Assembly (NCBI RefSeq): GCF_014200375.1
Contig: NZ_JACHBP010000001.1
Coordinates: 1,922,001-1,986,000, forward strand
DNA length: 64,000 bases
Direction of reading: 5' to 3'
Origin: Terrimesophilobacter mesophilus
GTDB taxonomy: Bacteria; Actinomycetota; Actinomycetes; Actinomycetales; Microbacteriaceae
The notes under the pieces were generated by a model, which ran no database searches, was not told the origin of the DNA, and saw only the letters and a list, made by a program, of their open reading frames with translations. The translations under genes and the position numbers were made by a program. Position 1 is the first letter of the stretch, and the number at the start of each line of letters is the position of its first letter. Below, piece by piece: positions 15,413 to 23,329 of this stretch.

Positions 15413-16390
15413 TCAGTCCGTGAGCGCTGCGACCAGCGCGTCGATGTACTGCTCCATCGACGACGGCCCGCCGAACATCCAGATCCCGTCAGGGAGCCGG
15501 TGCACGTTCCCAGCCGTCACGAACGGCAACGACTCCCAGATCGCGTTGCCGGCGAGACCCGTGGTGAACGGGTCGGTCTCTGCGGTGCCATTGGTGATGT
15601 AGACGAAGGTCACATCGCCCAGCGCCGTGAGCCCCTCGACATCGGTGCTGGCCAGCCCGTAGTCCGGGTCGCCCTCGAGGGTCCACGGCGTGGTGAGGCC
15701 GAGGGACTCGTTCACCGCCGCGATCAGCGAACCCGAGACGCAGGGGCGTATCGACACCTGGTTGGAGGCCACCCAGCCGTCGGCGAACGCGACCGGCTCG
15801 CCGGTGAGGCCTGCGGCGCTGAGAGCGGCAGCGCCTTCCGCAACATCCTTCTCGTACTCCGCGAGCAACGCCTTCGCTTCGGTCTCGGTTCCGGTAGCCC
15901 TGGCGATCAGGTTGACGTTGTCGTACATCTGCTCGATCGGGCGGCTCGCGTCGGCGGAGCGAACCACGAGGACGGGCACGAATTCCTCCAGTTGCGCGAT
16001 CGCGGCCTCCGGCAGGTCGGTCGTCGCGACGACGAGGTCCGGCTTCAGCGAGGCAATGGTTTCGACACTGGGTTCGCCGCGCACGCCGATATCGGTGACG
16101 TCGTCCGAGAGCGACTCTGCGGAGACCCAGGCGGTGTAACCGTCGACATCGGCCGCGCCGACCGGCATCACGCCGAGGGAGACCAGGTGCTCGAGAACGT
16201 TCCACTCCGTCCCGACCACCCGGCTCGCCGGACCGTCGAGTTCGACGTCGACGCCGCGCGCATCCGTGATCGTGATGGTGTCGGCGGATGTCTGGGCACC
16301 GTCATCGGGTTCCTCGGTCACGCCGCAGCCGGAGAGGGCGAGTGCGGCGGCAATGGCCGTGGCGACCAGGGGGAGCAAGCGGGATCTCAT
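15413..16390 (-). CDS. Iron-siderophore ABC transporter substrate-binding lipoprotein
   Basis: The 325-residue product starts with a signal peptide and lipobox (ALALSGC, lipid-modified Cys about residue 22) and then shows the class III (BtuF/FepB-type) binding fold: ITDARGVDVELDGPASRVVGTEWNVLEHLVSLGVMPVG, SVETIASLKPDLVVATTDLPEAAIAQLEEFVPVLVV. It captures the ferric siderophore outside the membrane and hands it to the fused permease. Its start codon overlaps the stop of the ATPase gene by 4 nt (ATGA), indicating translational coupling. The siderophore cannot be named from sequence. Confidence 0.9.
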   Translation of the reverse strand: MRSRLLPLVATAIAAALALSGCGVTEEPDDGAQTSADTITITDARGVDVELDGPASRVVGTEWNVLEHLVSLGVMPVGAADVDGYTAWVSAESLSDDVTDIGVRGEPSVETIASLKPDLVVATTDLPEAAIAQLEEFVPVLVVRSADASRPIEQMYDNVNLIARATGTETEAKALLAEYEKDVAEGAAALSAAGLTGEPVAFADGWVASNQVSIRPCVSGSLIAAVNESLGLTTPWTLEGDPDYGLASTDVEGLTALGDVTFVYITNGTAETDPFTTGLAGNAIWESLPFVTAGNVHRLPDGIWMFGGPSSMEQYIDALVAALTD

Positions 16391-17229
16391 GGTGCGGCGA
16401 TCAGCCTTTCGGATCGTGAGTGATGGCGGCCGATCGCGCGGGTGCGCAATCCACCGGTGAAGGGGTCGGTGTCGACATCGATGCGGATGCCGTAGACAGC
16501 GGTCAGTCGGTCGGGGGTGAACACGTCGTCGGCGGGCCCACTGGCGACGACCCTGCCTTCCGAGAGCAGTACGACATCGTCGGCGACGGCTGCGGCCTGG
16601 TCGAGGTCGTGAAGCACGACGCCGATCGTGACGTCGTGATGGTCGGCGAGATCGCGGATGAGGTCGAGTGTCTCCACCTGATAACGCAGGTCGAGGAAGG
16701 TGGTCGGTTCATCCAGCAGCAGGATGCCGGTGTCCTGGGCGAGGCAGCTCGCGAGCCAGACCCGCTGGAGCTGGCCGCCGGACAGTTGCTCGACACTGCG
16801 ATCGGCGAGATCGTCGACGCCGGTGACCGTCATCGCGCGAGCAACGGATGCCGCGCCGTCCGGGTCGTTGGACCTCCATCGCCCGCGATGGGGGTGACGC
16901 CCGAATTCGACGACGTCGCGCACGCTGATCCCGCTCGGCGCCGTTCTGCTCTGGGAGAGCAGGGTCAGTCGGCGGGCGAATTCGGAGCGGCGCAGCATGA
17001 GCGCATCGGCGCCGTCGTCGAGAATGATGGTGCCCGCCTGCGGTCGATGCAGGCCGGCGATGGCGCGCAGCAGAGTGGACTTGCCGCTGCCGTTCGGTCC
17101 GACGAGCGCCGTGACCTTGCGCGGTGTCAGCCGGAGATCGGCCGCATGAACGACCGCGGCCGACCCATAGGAGAGGGTAAGGCCGGCGGCGGTCAGGCCC
17201 TGCGGCGAACGGCTCTCCGGAAACGACAT
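16387..17229 (-). CDS. Iron-siderophore ABC transporter ATP-binding protein (FecE/FhuC type)
   Basis: The 280-residue ATPase has Walker A GPNGSGKST, the Q-loop LSQSRTAP, signature LSGGQLQRVWLASCLAQ, Walker B ILLLDEPTTFLDLRYQ and the switch histidine VVLHDLDQAAA; LDLRYQ is typical of siderophore transporters. It is the first gene of the operon ATPase, binding protein, permease, SIP. The ATG at 17229 lies one base from the iron box, so the transcript would be leaderless or start within the operator; no better internal start with a ribosome-binding site is evident. Confidence 0.92.
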   Translation of the reverse strand: MSFPESRSPQGLTAAGLTLSYGSAAVVHAADLRLTPRKVTALVGPNGSGKSTLLRAIAGLHRPQAGTIILDDGADALMLRRSEFARRLTLLSQSRTAPSGISVRDVVEFGRHPHRGRWRSNDPDGAASVARAMTVTGVDDLADRSVEQLSGGQLQRVWLASCLAQDTGILLLDEPTTFLDLRYQVETLDLIRDLADHHDVTIGVVLHDLDQAAAVADDVVLLSEGRVVASGPADDVFTPDRLTAVYGIRIDVDTDPFTGGLRTRAIGRHHSRSERLIAAP

Positions 17230-17230
17230 G

Positions 17231-17248
17231 AGGTAAGGCTAACCTAAT
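17231..17248 (-). promoter_or_regulatory. DtxR/IdeR-type iron box of the siderophore-uptake operon
   Basis: Read on the minus strand the site is ATTAGGTTAGCCTTACCT, which closely fits the DtxR/IdeR 19-bp consensus TTAGGTTAGSCTAACCTAA (interrupted palindrome). It directly precedes the ATPase start at 17229. Iron-loaded DtxR-family repressor bound here would block the promoter, so the operon should be derepressed when iron is scarce. Confidence 0.85.
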
Positions 17249-17305
17249 CTCGCCGAGGGTGATGTCGCGCGACTCGTGGCACACCGCGTGCCGTACGCGA
17301 GCGAC

Positions 17306-18322
17306 CTAGCTCCAGCCGAGTTCGGAGCCGATCGCCTTCACGTTCTCGAGCAGGTGTGCGTTGTAGGCGACACCCAGCTGGTTGGGGACTGTGACGAGCA
17401 CGGTGTCGGCATCCTGCACCGCCGTGTCCTTCGCGAGCTCCTCGACGATCTGCTCCGGCTCGCCGACGTAGCTCTTGCCGAACCGGGCGAGGCCGCCGTC
17501 GAGGTGCCCCACCTGGTCGCTGCGCTCGCGGGAGCCCATGCCGCCGAAGTACTCGCGGTCGACGTCCGACACGATGGGCAGGATGCTGCGGCTCACGGAC
17601 ACGCGCGGCTCGCGCTTGTGGCCGGCCGCCTTCCAGGCCGCGCGATACTGGGCCAGCTGCTCCGCCTGCAGTTCATGGAACGGCACACCGGTGTCCTCGG
17701 TGAGAAGCGTCGAGCTCATGAGGTTCATGCCCTGCTCCGCGGTCCACACCGCGGTCGCCCGCGTTCCCGAACCCCACCAGATGCGGTCGGGCAGGCCCGG
17801 CGACTGCGGCTGGATCGCGAGCGAGCCCTCCGCTCCGGTCATCTTCGGGTCAGCATGCGCGGCCCCCGCACCGGCGATCGCCGCGCGGAACACCTCGGCG
17901 TGCGAGCGGGCCAGGTCGGCGTCCGTCTCCCCGTCCGCGGGCACATGCCCGAACGACTCGTAGCCGTGCAGTGCGGGCTCGGGTGAGCCACGACTGATCC
18001 CGAGCTGCAGCCGCCCGCCGCTGATGAGGTCGGCCGCGGCGGCATCCTCGGCCATGTACAAGGGGTTCTCGTAGCGCATGTCGATGACGGCCGTGCCGAT
18101 CTCGATGCGCTTCGTGCGCGCACCGATCGCGGCCAGGAGCGGGAACGGTGAGGCGAGCTGCGGCGCGAAGTGGTGCACGCGAACGTACGCTCCGTCGATG
18201 CCGAGCTCCTCGGCCGCGACCGCGAGGTCGATCGACTGGAGCAGCGCCTCCTTCGCGGTTCTCGTCTTCGAGCCGGGGATGGGCTGCCAATGGCCGAAGG
18301 AGAGGAATCCGATGCGCTTCAC
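17306..18322 (-). CDS. Luciferase-like (LLM class) flavin-dependent oxidoreductase
   Basis: The 338-residue product follows the bacterial-luciferase-like monooxygenase fold: MKRIGFLSFGHW first strand, AEELGIDGAYVRVHHFAPQLASPFPLLAAIGARTKRIEIGTAV, and the LISGGRLQLGISRGSPEPAL motif that shapes the flavin phosphate site. The group uses reduced FMN or F420; the cofactor and substrate here are not clear. It is adjacent to the iron operon, but in the opposite sense of regulation nothing ties it to iron. It is followed on the same strand from a metallo-hydrolase gene 58 nt upstream. Confidence 0.8.
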   Translation of the reverse strand: MKRIGFLSFGHWQPIPGSKTRTAKEALLQSIDLAVAAEELGIDGAYVRVHHFAPQLASPFPLLAAIGARTKRIEIGTAVIDMRYENPLYMAEDAAAADLISGGRLQLGISRGSPEPALHGYESFGHVPADGETDADLARSHAEVFRAAIAGAGAAHADPKMTGAEGSLAIQPQSPGLPDRIWWGSGTRATAVWTAEQGMNLMSSTLLTEDTGVPFHELQAEQLAQYRAAWKAAGHKREPRVSVSRSILPIVSDVDREYFGGMGSRERSDQVGHLDGGLARFGKSYVGEPEQIVEELAKDTAVQDADTVLVTVPNQLGVAYNAHLLENVKAIGSELGWS

Positions 18323-18379
18323 TCCAGGAACAGCGCCCGGGGGCCGTGCGGTATTCCCGTTGGCAGGCGTTCGGGCCGC

Positions 18380-19201
18380 TCAGGTGAGGTGGTCGAAGTC
18401 TCCGCGAACCCAGCCGATGTAGCGGTCGGCAGAGCGCCGCACGGCCGCGCGAGCATCCGATGGCACGGTCTGCCCGAAGTTTCCATAGATACGGTCGTAG
18501 TCGAAATCGTTCACCGCGGCGACCACCCGCTCGACGACGGCGGCCGAGAGCGGAATGTCGTTCGGGTAGCTGCGGAGGAAGGTGACCCAACGTTCGCTCG
18601 GGCCGGGGAATATCGTGTCGCCGGAGAGCAGGACCCCCTTGCCATCTGCGCCCGTGAAGGAAAGGACGGCGCTTCCGGGGAAGTGGCCACCGACGGTACG
18701 GACAGTGACGCCGGGGAGTGGCTGGAGGTCTCCCGTCCAGCCCTGGATGACCGCGTCCTCCCGCCGGACCCACTCGCGATCCGCGTCGGCGACGAAGACG
18801 GGAGCATCGCCGAGGGCACGAGACCAGGACACCTGCGCGCCGAACATGTGCGGATGGCTTGCGACGATCGCCACGACTCCGCCGAGGCCGCGGATCCAGT
18901 CGGCGGCAGCGGCATCCACGAATCCCGGCGGATCCCACAGAATGTTGCCCGCACCCGTCTGCACGAAATGCCCGTGCTGGCCGATGCCCACCTTGGGCTC
19001 GGCCCACAGCGCGTCGAGTCCCGGTTCGGTGCTCGCGTGCACGATACGGGTTCCGTCGAGACCCAACTGCTCGAGCGACAACCACTCCTGGCCGGCGGGC
19101 GGAACATATTGTCGCTCGTCCTCGCAGATCGCGCAGCGCGCGGGTGGCGCATCCGACTCCGGGTGTTCGACGGCACACGCCTTACAGATCCACAGCGTCA
19201 T
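18380..19201 (-). CDS. MBL-fold metallo-hydrolase with N-terminal zinc-ribbon-like head
   Basis: The ATG at 19201 is preferred over a GTG at 19207. The 273-residue protein begins with two CxxC pairs (ICKACAVEH and ARCAICEDE), a rubredoxin or zinc-ribbon-like head, followed by GQEWLSLEQL. The metallo-beta-lactamase fold then shows GVVAIVASHPHMFGAQ in place of the canonical HxHxDH, TVRTVGGHFPGSAVLSF (second histidine) and VLLSGDTIF (bridging aspartate). The weakened HxHxDH suggests altered metal binding. Substrate unknown; may pair with the LLM oxidoreductase downstream. Confidence 0.75.
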   Translation of the reverse strand: MTLWICKACAVEHPESDAPPARCAICEDERQYVPPAGQEWLSLEQLGLDGTRIVHASTEPGLDALWAEPKVGIGQHGHFVQTGAGNILWDPPGFVDAAAADWIRGLGGVVAIVASHPHMFGAQVSWSRALGDAPVFVADADREWVRREDAVIQGWTGDLQPLPGVTVRTVGGHFPGSAVLSFTGADGKGVLLSGDTIFPGPSERWVTFLRSYPNDIPLSAAVVERVVAAVNDFDYDRIYGNFGQTVPSDARAAVRRSADRYIGWVRGDFDHLT

Positions 19202-19222
19202 CGACACACGATACCAAGCCGC

Positions 19223-19432
19223 TCAGACGGTCTGGCCCACGAGGAAATGCCATCCGAGCCACCACCAGAACAGCAGGATGCCGATCCGGGCCGAGCGCGT
19301 CGCCATGACGTGGTCGATCATCGACGTGAGGGAGGTGAGCCGCTCCGGATCGCGCCTGGCGATGACCTCGAGGACCCCGATCGCGACCAGGCACGCGAGG
19401 AATCCGGCAACGGTGATGAGTCGGATCGTCAT
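19223..19432 (-). CDS. Small two-helix membrane protein (DUF6186-like)
   Basis: The 69-residue protein MTIRLITVAGFL... has a first hydrophobic helix (LITVAGFLACLVAIGVLEVIA), an amphipathic linker (RRDPERLTSLTSMIDHVMATRSAR) and a second helix rich in tryptophan (IGILLFWWWLGWHFL). This matches the DUF6186 pattern of actinobacterial membrane proteins of unknown function. Its ATG overlaps the stop of the upstream membrane protein gene by 4 nt, so both are translated together. Confidence 0.7.
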   Translation of the reverse strand: MTIRLITVAGFLACLVAIGVLEVIARRDPERLTSLTSMIDHVMATRSARIGILLFWWWLGWHFLVGQTV

Positions 19433-20040
19433 CGCTGCTCCAGGTCCGAGCGGCGGCTGCGCCGCAGGAACCAGATCCCGGCGAGGAGCCACAGTCCGGT
19501 GAAGACGATGCGGCCCGCGAGCGTATCGACGTACGGGTCGAGGAGCAGGGAGATGCTCGGATGCTCGAACATGGCCTCCGGCGAGCGAAGCCCCAGGAGG
19601 TAGGAGGTCACCTCGATGAGGCATCCGATGACCCCCACCGCCGTGAACAGGATGATCGCGTTCCGCAACGGGCGGGTGTGCTCGCTCGGCCCGCCAGCGG
19701 CGTCCCACGACACCACGAGCACGAACACGCCGATCGCGCTCACGATGAGACCCTCGACGACGCCGTGGCGCGGCGCCAGAACAAGCAGGGTTCCCAGCAC
19801 GACGGCGCATCCGGCAAGCGTGGCCAGGGAGGGCAGTCTCACGTCGGGAACGCGAAGGCGCACCCAGCCCATCCCATCGGCGAGGAGCAGGATGGCGATG
19901 ATCAGGAAGAGCGCCCCATCGACGGGCGCGCCACGGAAGAAATGGAACAGTGCGGTCACGATCACGACGAGGGTCCACGGTTCGGCGATCCGCTGGAGCG
20001 TGCCGTGCCCCCGTGTCGACGATGCCGGATGCTCGGACAT
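19429..20040 (-). CDS. Membrane protein of unknown function, about six helices
   Basis: A 203-residue protein with a hydrophilic head (MSEHPASSTRGHGTLQR) and hydrophobic segments around 22-37, 42-55, 70-87, 92-110, 127-150 and 172-192, ending in a basic tail (LRRSRRSDLEQR). I recognise no named family. It is co-translated with the DUF6186-like gene, so the two small membrane proteins may form a pair. Confidence 0.65.
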   Translation of the reverse strand: MSEHPASSTRGHGTLQRIAEPWTLVVIVTALFHFFRGAPVDGALFLIIAILLLADGMGWVRLRVPDVRLPSLATLAGCAVVLGTLLVLAPRHGVVEGLIVSAIGVFVLVVSWDAAGGPSEHTRPLRNAIILFTAVGVIGCLIEVTSYLLGLRSPEAMFEHPSISLLLDPYVDTLAGRIVFTGLWLLAGIWFLRRSRRSDLEQR

Positions 20041-20107
20041 ATCCTCAGGCTACGCCCGCCGCCGTGTCCCGGTGCAAGCCTCCGGGTCGATCGCGCATAA
20101 TCGAAGG

Positions 20108-20476
20108 GTGACCAACGATCCGGATGCTGCGAGCGACCTTGAGGGCCTCGGGCGCGAGATCGAACTGCTCGCCGAGAGTTCGTCGAACCTGGCCGCGCGG
20201 GCACGCTCCGACACGTCGGCGGAGCTGTTCGACCGTGCCTCGGCGCTGCGCAACAACGCCATGGGCATCATCTATGACGGGGACGGGTCGAGCGACGAAG
20301 AGCGCATCGGCCGGCTTCTCGCGCTCGTGCCTGCGCTGCTCACTGTCGTCGACGAGGCGAGGGACACCATCGGGCGACTGCGCGAACTGGCAGGGGAGAG
20401 CGATCCGGAGAAGGCGCTTAGCCCGTATGACGCTGCCGGCCGGGGCGCACCGTCGCTCCCGGATTGGAACGCCTGA
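20108..20476 (+). CDS. Hypothetical cytoplasmic protein, helical
   Basis: From the GTG at 20108 the 122-residue product is hydrophilic and predicted mostly helical (DLEGLGREIELLAESSSNLAARARSD, RIGRLLALVPALLTVVDEARDTIGRLREL), ending in a proline/glycine tail. No family recognised. It has weak GAAGGG just upstream of the start, and its third-position GC fits neighbours, so it is probably a real gene. It converges with the DUF4349 lipoprotein gene, 3 nt apart. Confidence 0.6.
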   Translation: MTNDPDAASDLEGLGREIELLAESSSNLAARARSDTSAELFDRASALRNNAMGIIYDGDGSSDEERIGRLLALVPALLTVVDEARDTIGRLRELAGESDPEKALSPYDAAGRGAPSLPDWNA

Positions 20477-20479
20477 TCC

Positions 20480-21334
20480 CTACGGCTGCGCAGCGTGCCG
20501 GCGCTTCGCGAGCTTCACCCAGGTGATGACGACGGCGGCGATGATCCCGCCGGCGATGAGCCAGGGAGCGAGGACCCCGAGCGCGACGAGCACCGCAGCC
20601 CAGAAGCCCACGAACGCGCCCCATCCTGCGACGAGGCCGGTCCAGAACGTGTCGGGCGTCGCAGCGGGCGTGTCCTTCTCCGAGATGAGGGACAACGCCA
20701 CGGTCGAGAGCTGCACCTGGTCGTCGAGGTTCCGTTTCTGCGACTGAAGGCTCTCGAGGTCTGCCTGGCGCTGGGAGAGCGCGGACTCGATCGCGAGCAG
20801 GTTGTCGGTCGAGCTCGCCTTCTGCATGAGGGTGAGCAGGCGGTCGACGGATGTCTGCAGCGCCGTGATCCGCGCGTCGAGATCCTCGGACTGGGTCGTC
20901 ACATCCGTCGAGTTGATCGAGGTGTTTCGTGCGATGCCGAGGGCCTTGAGGTCTTCCAGCGCCCGGGTGAGGCTCGCGGAGGGGATGCGAAGTGTGAGTC
21001 GTGCGCTTCCCGGTTCGCTCTGCGTGGGTGCCTGCTCGCTGCGGTCGGCGACCGTGCCGCCGAACCGGTCGGTGATGCGCGCAGCATCGTCCGCAGCGTC
21101 GACGGGTTTGTCGACGGTGACGGTGAGCTGCACGGTCGTGATGATCTGCGGGCCGTTTACCACGTCCTTCCCGCCCAGATCGGGCGCGCCGCCGCCGCTC
21201 GCATCCTCGCCGCTGAACTGCGGCTGGGCCACGGGGGCATCCGGTGCGCTCGAGGTCGAGCTGCCGGCCAGAGAACATCCGGAGAGCAGCACAGCGGAGA
21301 GTGCCAGGACCGTGGTGACCAGGATTCGCCTCAT
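20480..21334 (-). CDS. DUF4349 lipoprotein with coiled coil and C-terminal membrane helix
   Basis: The 284-residue protein has a lipobox (AVLLSGC, residue 20), a beta-rich domain (IITTVQLTVTVDKPVDAADDAARI, RLTLRIPSASLTRALEDLKALG), a coiled coil (QSEDLDARITALQTSVDRLLTLMQKA, ESALSQRQADLESLQSQKRNLDDQVQLSTVALSL) and a terminal hydrophobic hairpin with a basic tail (WVKLAKRRH). This is the DUF4349 layout, a family of Gram-positive surface lipoproteins of unknown function. It is alone in its transcription unit. Confidence 0.85.
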   Translation of the reverse strand: MRRILVTTVLALSAVLLSGCSLAGSSTSSAPDAPVAQPQFSGEDASGGGAPDLGGKDVVNGPQIITTVQLTVTVDKPVDAADDAARITDRFGGTVADRSEQAPTQSEPGSARLTLRIPSASLTRALEDLKALGIARNTSINSTDVTTQSEDLDARITALQTSVDRLLTLMQKASSTDNLLAIESALSQRQADLESLQSQKRNLDDQVQLSTVALSLISEKDTPAATPDTFWTGLVAGWGAFVGFWAAVLVALGVLAPWLIAGGIIAAVVITWVKLAKRRHAAQP

Positions 21335-21426
21335 GGGGCCACCATATCCGCGAGGATCCGGCGGCCACCACCCAACGTTTCCGGCGACATGTTCGTCACC
21401 CCGGCCGCGCAGGAGATACTGGCGGT

Positions 21427-22212
21427 ATGGGATTCCTCGACCGATTCCGTCGACGGCGCGCTCCGCTGCTGCACATCGCGGGCGATGAGGGGATCGGCTC
21501 TCCCGTCATCCTCGTGCACGGGATCGCGTCGTCGTCGGTGACGTTCGAACTGCTCGTCCCGCTGCTCGTCGCGCGTCACAGGGCGATCTCCATCGACCTG
21601 CTCGGGTTCGGAGAGTCCCCGGCGCCGGCGGATGCGAACTACACGATCGAGGAGCACGTCGCGGCCCTCGCGCGCACGATCGACTCGTTGCGGCTCAGGG
21701 AGAAGTTCGTCCTCGTCGGGCACTCGATGGGAAGCCTCATCTCAGCTCGGTACGCCGCAACCCACCCACGCGCACTGTCCAATCTCGTGCTCGTCAGCCC
21801 GCCGGTCTACGTGAATCCCGCCGCCATCGGCGATCCGCGCAGTCGTGCGGCGATGGACCTCTACCTGCGCGCGTACGAGTACCTGAGGTCGAACAAGAAG
21901 TTCACGATGCGCAACGCGGCGATGCTCGCCAGGCTCTCGCCCATCCGGAACGTCCTCGACGTCTCGGAGCGGAACTGGACGCCCTTCGTGCTCTCCCTGG
22001 AGAACCTCATCGAATCGCAGACGACCATCAGCGACCTCGCGGCCGTCAGGGTTCCCGTCGATGTCGTCTACGGGAGCCTCGACCCGTTCCTCACGCCGGG
22101 CGGGCTGCGCATCGTCGAGCAGCTGCGCAACGTCACGACGCACAGGGTCGAGGCCAACGACCACATCATCCGGCACCGGCTGGCGCGGGTCGTCGCCACG
22201 GCCATCGGATGA
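21427..22212 (+). CDS. Alpha/beta-hydrolase
   Basis: The 261-residue protein has the alpha/beta-hydrolase landmarks: VILVHGIASSS oxyanion region, the nucleophile elbow GHSMG (S100), YGSLDPFL with the acid near 217 and the histidine in EANDHIIRH. It resembles the haloperoxidase/esterase group of intracellular hydrolases; substrate unknown. The ATG at 21427 has weak GGCGG upstream. It is 22 nt from the aldo/keto reductase gene that follows on the same strand. Confidence 0.85.
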   Translation: MGFLDRFRRRRAPLLHIAGDEGIGSPVILVHGIASSSVTFELLVPLLVARHRAISIDLLGFGESPAPADANYTIEEHVAALARTIDSLRLREKFVLVGHSMGSLISARYAATHPRALSNLVLVSPPVYVNPAAIGDPRSRAAMDLYLRAYEYLRSNKKFTMRNAAMLARLSPIRNVLDVSERNWTPFVLSLENLIESQTTISDLAAVRVPVDVVYGSLDPFLTPGGLRIVEQLRNVTTHRVEANDHIIRHRLARVVATAIG

Positions 22213-22234
22213 ACGATCGACCTAGGCTTGGGGC

Positions 22235-23221
22235 ATGGAAGAGAACGTGATGCCCCGTGCAGGGGTGGAGGTGTCCTCGATCGGACTGGGCACCTGGCAG
22301 CTCGGTGCCGACTGGGGCGAGGTCGGCGAAGACGAGGCCAGGGCGGTTCTGGATGCAGCGGTGCAGAGCGGCGTCACGTTCTTCGACACGGCCGACGTCT
22401 ACGGCGACGGCCGCAGCGAATCCATCATCGGAGGCTACCTCGCCGACAACCCGGAGCTCGACGTGTTCGTGGCGACGAAGATGGGTCGGCGGATGGAGCA
22501 GGTCGCCTCGAACTACAGCATGGCGAACTTCCGGAGCTGGATCGACCGATCCCGTCGCAACCTCCGCGTGGACACGCTCGGACTCGTTCAACTGCACTGC
22601 CCTCCGACCGAGGTGTATTCGCTCGATCGGGTATTCGATGACCTCGACACTCTCGTCGAGGATGGCGCGATCGCCCGCTACGGCGTGAGCGTCGAGACCG
22701 TGGCGGAAGCGCTCGCGGCGATCGCGCGGCCCCGCGTTGCGAGTGTTCAGATCATCCTCAACGTCTTCCGCCTGAAGCCGCTCGACGAGGTGCTTCCCGC
22801 GGCGCTCGAGGCCGGAGTCGGCGTGATCGCGAGGGTGCCGCTCGCCTCGGGGCTCCTGAGCGGCAGGTATCGCGCGGATACGACGTTCGCCGCGAACGAC
22901 CACCGCACGTTCAATCGGCACGGTGAGGCGTTCGATGTGGGGGAGACCTTCTCCGGTGTCGACTTCGAGAATGGTGTTGCTGCGGCTCAGGAGTTCACCT
23001 CGTTGGCTGCCGCGCACGGACTCGAGCCTGCCGCCGCAGCGCTCGCCTGGGTGGCGCAGCTCGACGGTGTCAGCACGGTGATCCCCGGCGCGAGGAACGC
23101 CGACCAGGCGAAGGCGAATGCTGCGGCGGGAGAGGTCGCGCCTCTGGGTGCCGACTTCAGTGCGCAGGTGGCGTCGCTCTACGACCGCTACTTCCGGGGG
23201 GCCGTTCACCCTCGGTGGTGA
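22235..23221 (+). CDS. Aldo/keto reductase (voltage-channel beta-subunit-like branch)
   Basis: The 328-residue protein has the AKR barrel: IGLGTWQLG, GVTFFDTADVYGDGRSESIIGGYL (catalytic D and Y), a lysine in VATKMG, and LGLVQLHCPP with the active-site histidine. The NADPH-binding C-terminal strand reads VIPGARNADQAKANAAAG. It reduces carbonyl substrates with NADPH; the substrate cannot be told. It follows the hydrolase gene closely and probably shares its transcript. Confidence 0.88.
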   Translation: MEENVMPRAGVEVSSIGLGTWQLGADWGEVGEDEARAVLDAAVQSGVTFFDTADVYGDGRSESIIGGYLADNPELDVFVATKMGRRMEQVASNYSMANFRSWIDRSRRNLRVDTLGLVQLHCPPTEVYSLDRVFDDLDTLVEDGAIARYGVSVETVAEALAAIARPRVASVQIILNVFRLKPLDEVLPAALEAGVGVIARVPLASGLLSGRYRADTTFAANDHRTFNRHGEAFDVGETFSGVDFENGVAAAQEFTSLAAAHGLEPAAAALAWVAQLDGVSTVIPGARNADQAKANAAAGEVAPLGADFSAQVASLYDRYFRGAVHPRW

Positions 23222-23270
23222 GCGGGGGTGCCGCGACGCGCCCGCCACAACTCGTGCTTGCATCCGCGTG

Positions 23271-23314
23271 AATCACGATATATCTTGATTCCTTGAACGC
23301 GATATAACGTGAAT
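23271..23314. promoter_or_regulatory. Palindromic operator upstream of an MFS transporter
   Basis: Positions 23271-23290 read AATCACGATATATCTTGATT, a 20-bp palindrome with a single mismatched pair around GATATATC. A second, degenerate copy (CGATATAACGTGA, 23300-23312) follows. The AT-rich block stands out in a GC-rich region and lies 40 nt before the MFS start. GATATATC-type sites are typical of PadR-family repressors of efflux pumps; no padR gene is in the window. Confidence 0.55.
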
Positions 23315-23329
23315 AGATCCTCGTGATGG

